Of a stretch of DNA of 5,773 nucleotides, positions 4,728 to 5,773 are shown one piece after another (positions within the stretch are counted from its first letter, which is position 1; every line of letters begins with the position of its first letter). A program made the translations under genes and the position numbers. Under the pieces are notes generated by a model. It did no database searches, was not told the origin of the DNA, and saw nothing but the letters and a program-made list of their open reading frames with translations. This stretch comes from Gammaproteobacteria bacterium (GTDB lineage: Bacteria > Pseudomonadota > Gammaproteobacteria > Burkholderiales > Burkholderiaceae_E): assembly GCA_030425615.1 (NCBI GenBank), contig JAUIAI010000210.1, positions 1 through 5,773 of the forward strand. The letters run 5' to 3'.

Positions 4728-5773
4728 GCGAGTTGGTGCCGCCCGGCTTGCCGATGGGGTCGCCGATGGTGATCACGACGAGATCGCCCCTGGACACGAT
4801 GCCCGCACTGAGCAACTGAGACTGCGCCTGCTCGATCATCGCCGAGCGGGTGTCGAACTCGTAGTCGATGAGGATGGGGTGGGTCTCGCGGTACAGCGCG
4901 AGCCGGCGCCGCGTGCCCTCCTCCGGGGTGAGCGCGTAGATGGGCACACCCGAATCCAGGCGGGACATCCAGAGCGCCGTGGCGCCGGACTGGGTGTACG
5001 CAACGATGGCCTTCACGCCCATGTGGTGCGCGATGAACAGCGCGCTCATGGCGATCGACTGATCAATGCGCGTGAACGTGCGGTGCAGGAATTCCGTGTC
5101 CAAGGGAATGTTCTGCGACTTGTCCGCCTCCAGACACACGCGCGCCATCGCGGCCACGGTCTCGACCGGATACTTCCCGGCCGCGGTCTCGGCCGAGAGC
5201 ATCACGGCGTCGGTACCGTCGAGCACCGCGTTGGCGACGTCCGAGACCTCCGCCCGGGTGGGAATCGGCGACTCGATCATCGATTCCATCATCTGCGTGG
5301 CCGTGATCGTGAGCTTGTTCATCTCTCGGGCCATGCGGATCATGCGCTTCTGCAGCGCGGGTACCGCTGCGTCGCCGACCTCGACCGCCAGGTCTCCGCG
5401 CGCCACCATGATGCCGCTGGAGGCCTCCAGGATCTCTTCGAGGTTGTCGATGGCCTCGAGCCGCTCGATCTTGGCGATCATGCGGGCCTGGCCGCCGGCT
5501 GCGCGCACCAGTTCGCGCGCCATGTACATGTCGGCCGAGTTCTTCGGGAACGACACGGCGACGTAGTCGGCCTCGAACTCCACGGCCGTGCGCAGGTCGG
5601 CCATGTCCTTGTTGGTGAGCGCGGGCGCCGATAGGCCGCCGCCCTGGCGGTTGATGCCCTTGCGGTCGGACAGATCCCCGCGCATCGTGACCGTGCATTC
5701 GATGGTGCGTTTGCCCACCGAATCCACCTGCATCTTCAGGCGCCCGTCGTTGAGCAGCAGCGTGTCGCCGGGC
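4702..5773 (-). CDS. pyk: Pyruvate kinase, C-terminal three-quarters (5' end beyond window edge)
   Basis: The frame is open from the right edge to a TGA at 4702-4704 and gives 356 residues; about 120 N-terminal residues of a roughly 475-residue enzyme are missing. The enzyme transfers phosphate from phosphoenolpyruvate to ADP, making pyruvate and ATP in the last step of glycolysis. In this fragment, GDTLLLNDGRLKM (2-14) belongs to the B domain. MIAKIERLEAI (98-108) carries the catalytic Lys101 and metal ligand Glu103. GIMVARGDLAVEVG (120-133) includes metal ligand Asp127. ATQMMESMI (158-166) and DGTDAVMLSAETAAGKYPVE (185-204) are standard active-site strands. The C-terminal regulatory domain runs from about 230 to the end. 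The internal ATG at 5733 is not the start, because recognisable sequence continues upstream. In related proteobacteria fba normally follows; here an hxlR-oxidase pair intervenes. No terminator was found after the stop, which lies inside the opposite hxlR gene. Confidence 0.97.
   Translation of the reverse strand, partial: PGDTLLLNDGRLKMQVDSVGKRTIECTVTMRGDLSDRKGINRQGGGLSAPALTNKDMADLRTAVEFEADYVAVSFPKNSADMYMARELVRAAGGQARMIAKIERLEAIDNLEEILEASSGIMVARGDLAVEVGDAAVPALQKRMIRMAREMNKLTITATQMMESMIESPIPTRAEVSDVANAVLDGTDAVMLSAETAAGKYPVETVAAMARVCLEADKSQNIPLDTEFLHRTFTRIDQSIAMSALFIAHHMGVKAIVAYTQSGATALWMSRLDSGVPIYALTPEEGTRRRLALYRETHPILIDYEFDTRSAMIEQAQSQLLSAGIVSRGDLVVITIGDPIGKPGGTNSLTIVRVGE

Noticed and set aside
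4573..5634. 353-codon open frame on the plus strand antisense to pyk
   Set aside because: Its Arg/His/Gly-rich composition without motifs mirrors pyk, whose catalytic motifs are all visible.

Overview
The window reads as a high-GC proteobacterial chromosome, most likely gamma- or betaproteobacterial. It holds the neighbouring central-carbon genes for pyruvate kinase (pyk) and a class II, Calvin-cycle-type fructose-bisphosphate aldolase (fba), both on the minus strand. In many autotrophic or facultatively autotrophic proteobacteria these genes sit next to each other at the end of a gap-pgk-pyk-fba run. This phylogenetic reading is inference from gene content and base composition only.

Left to right: (1) the 3' end of a LysR-type regulator (+, cut by the window edge); (2) a convergent cupin gene (-) with complete metal-binding motifs of the DMSP-lyase (DddL/DddQ-like) family; (3) a rho-independent terminator (minus strand), then fba (-); (4) a BBE-like FAD-linked oxidase (-); (5) a 241-bp divergent intergenic region with two overlapping perfect palindromes; (6) an HxlR-family regulator (+) with an extra C-terminal domain; (7) the 3' three-quarters of pyk (-), cut by the right edge.

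The main architectural point is that a self-contained module, oxidase plus divergent HxlR regulator with an apparent operator between them, sits between pyk and fba. It probably interrupts an ancestral pyk-fba transcription unit. The hxlR 3' end overlaps the pyk 3' end by 26 bp in convergent orientation, while the oxidase points toward fba and could transcribe into it. The fba gene also has a plausible -10 element and a good ribosome-binding site of its own. On the far side of fba, the cupin and the LysR gene converge on a shared GC-rich hairpin.

Nothing here is clearly a new system. The parts most worth checking are the inserted redox/regulator module with its operator and the DMSP-lyase-like cupin. 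No tRNA, rRNA, CRISPR array, insertion sequence or attachment site was seen. The long open frames antisense to fba, the oxidase and pyk look like by-products of high GC content.
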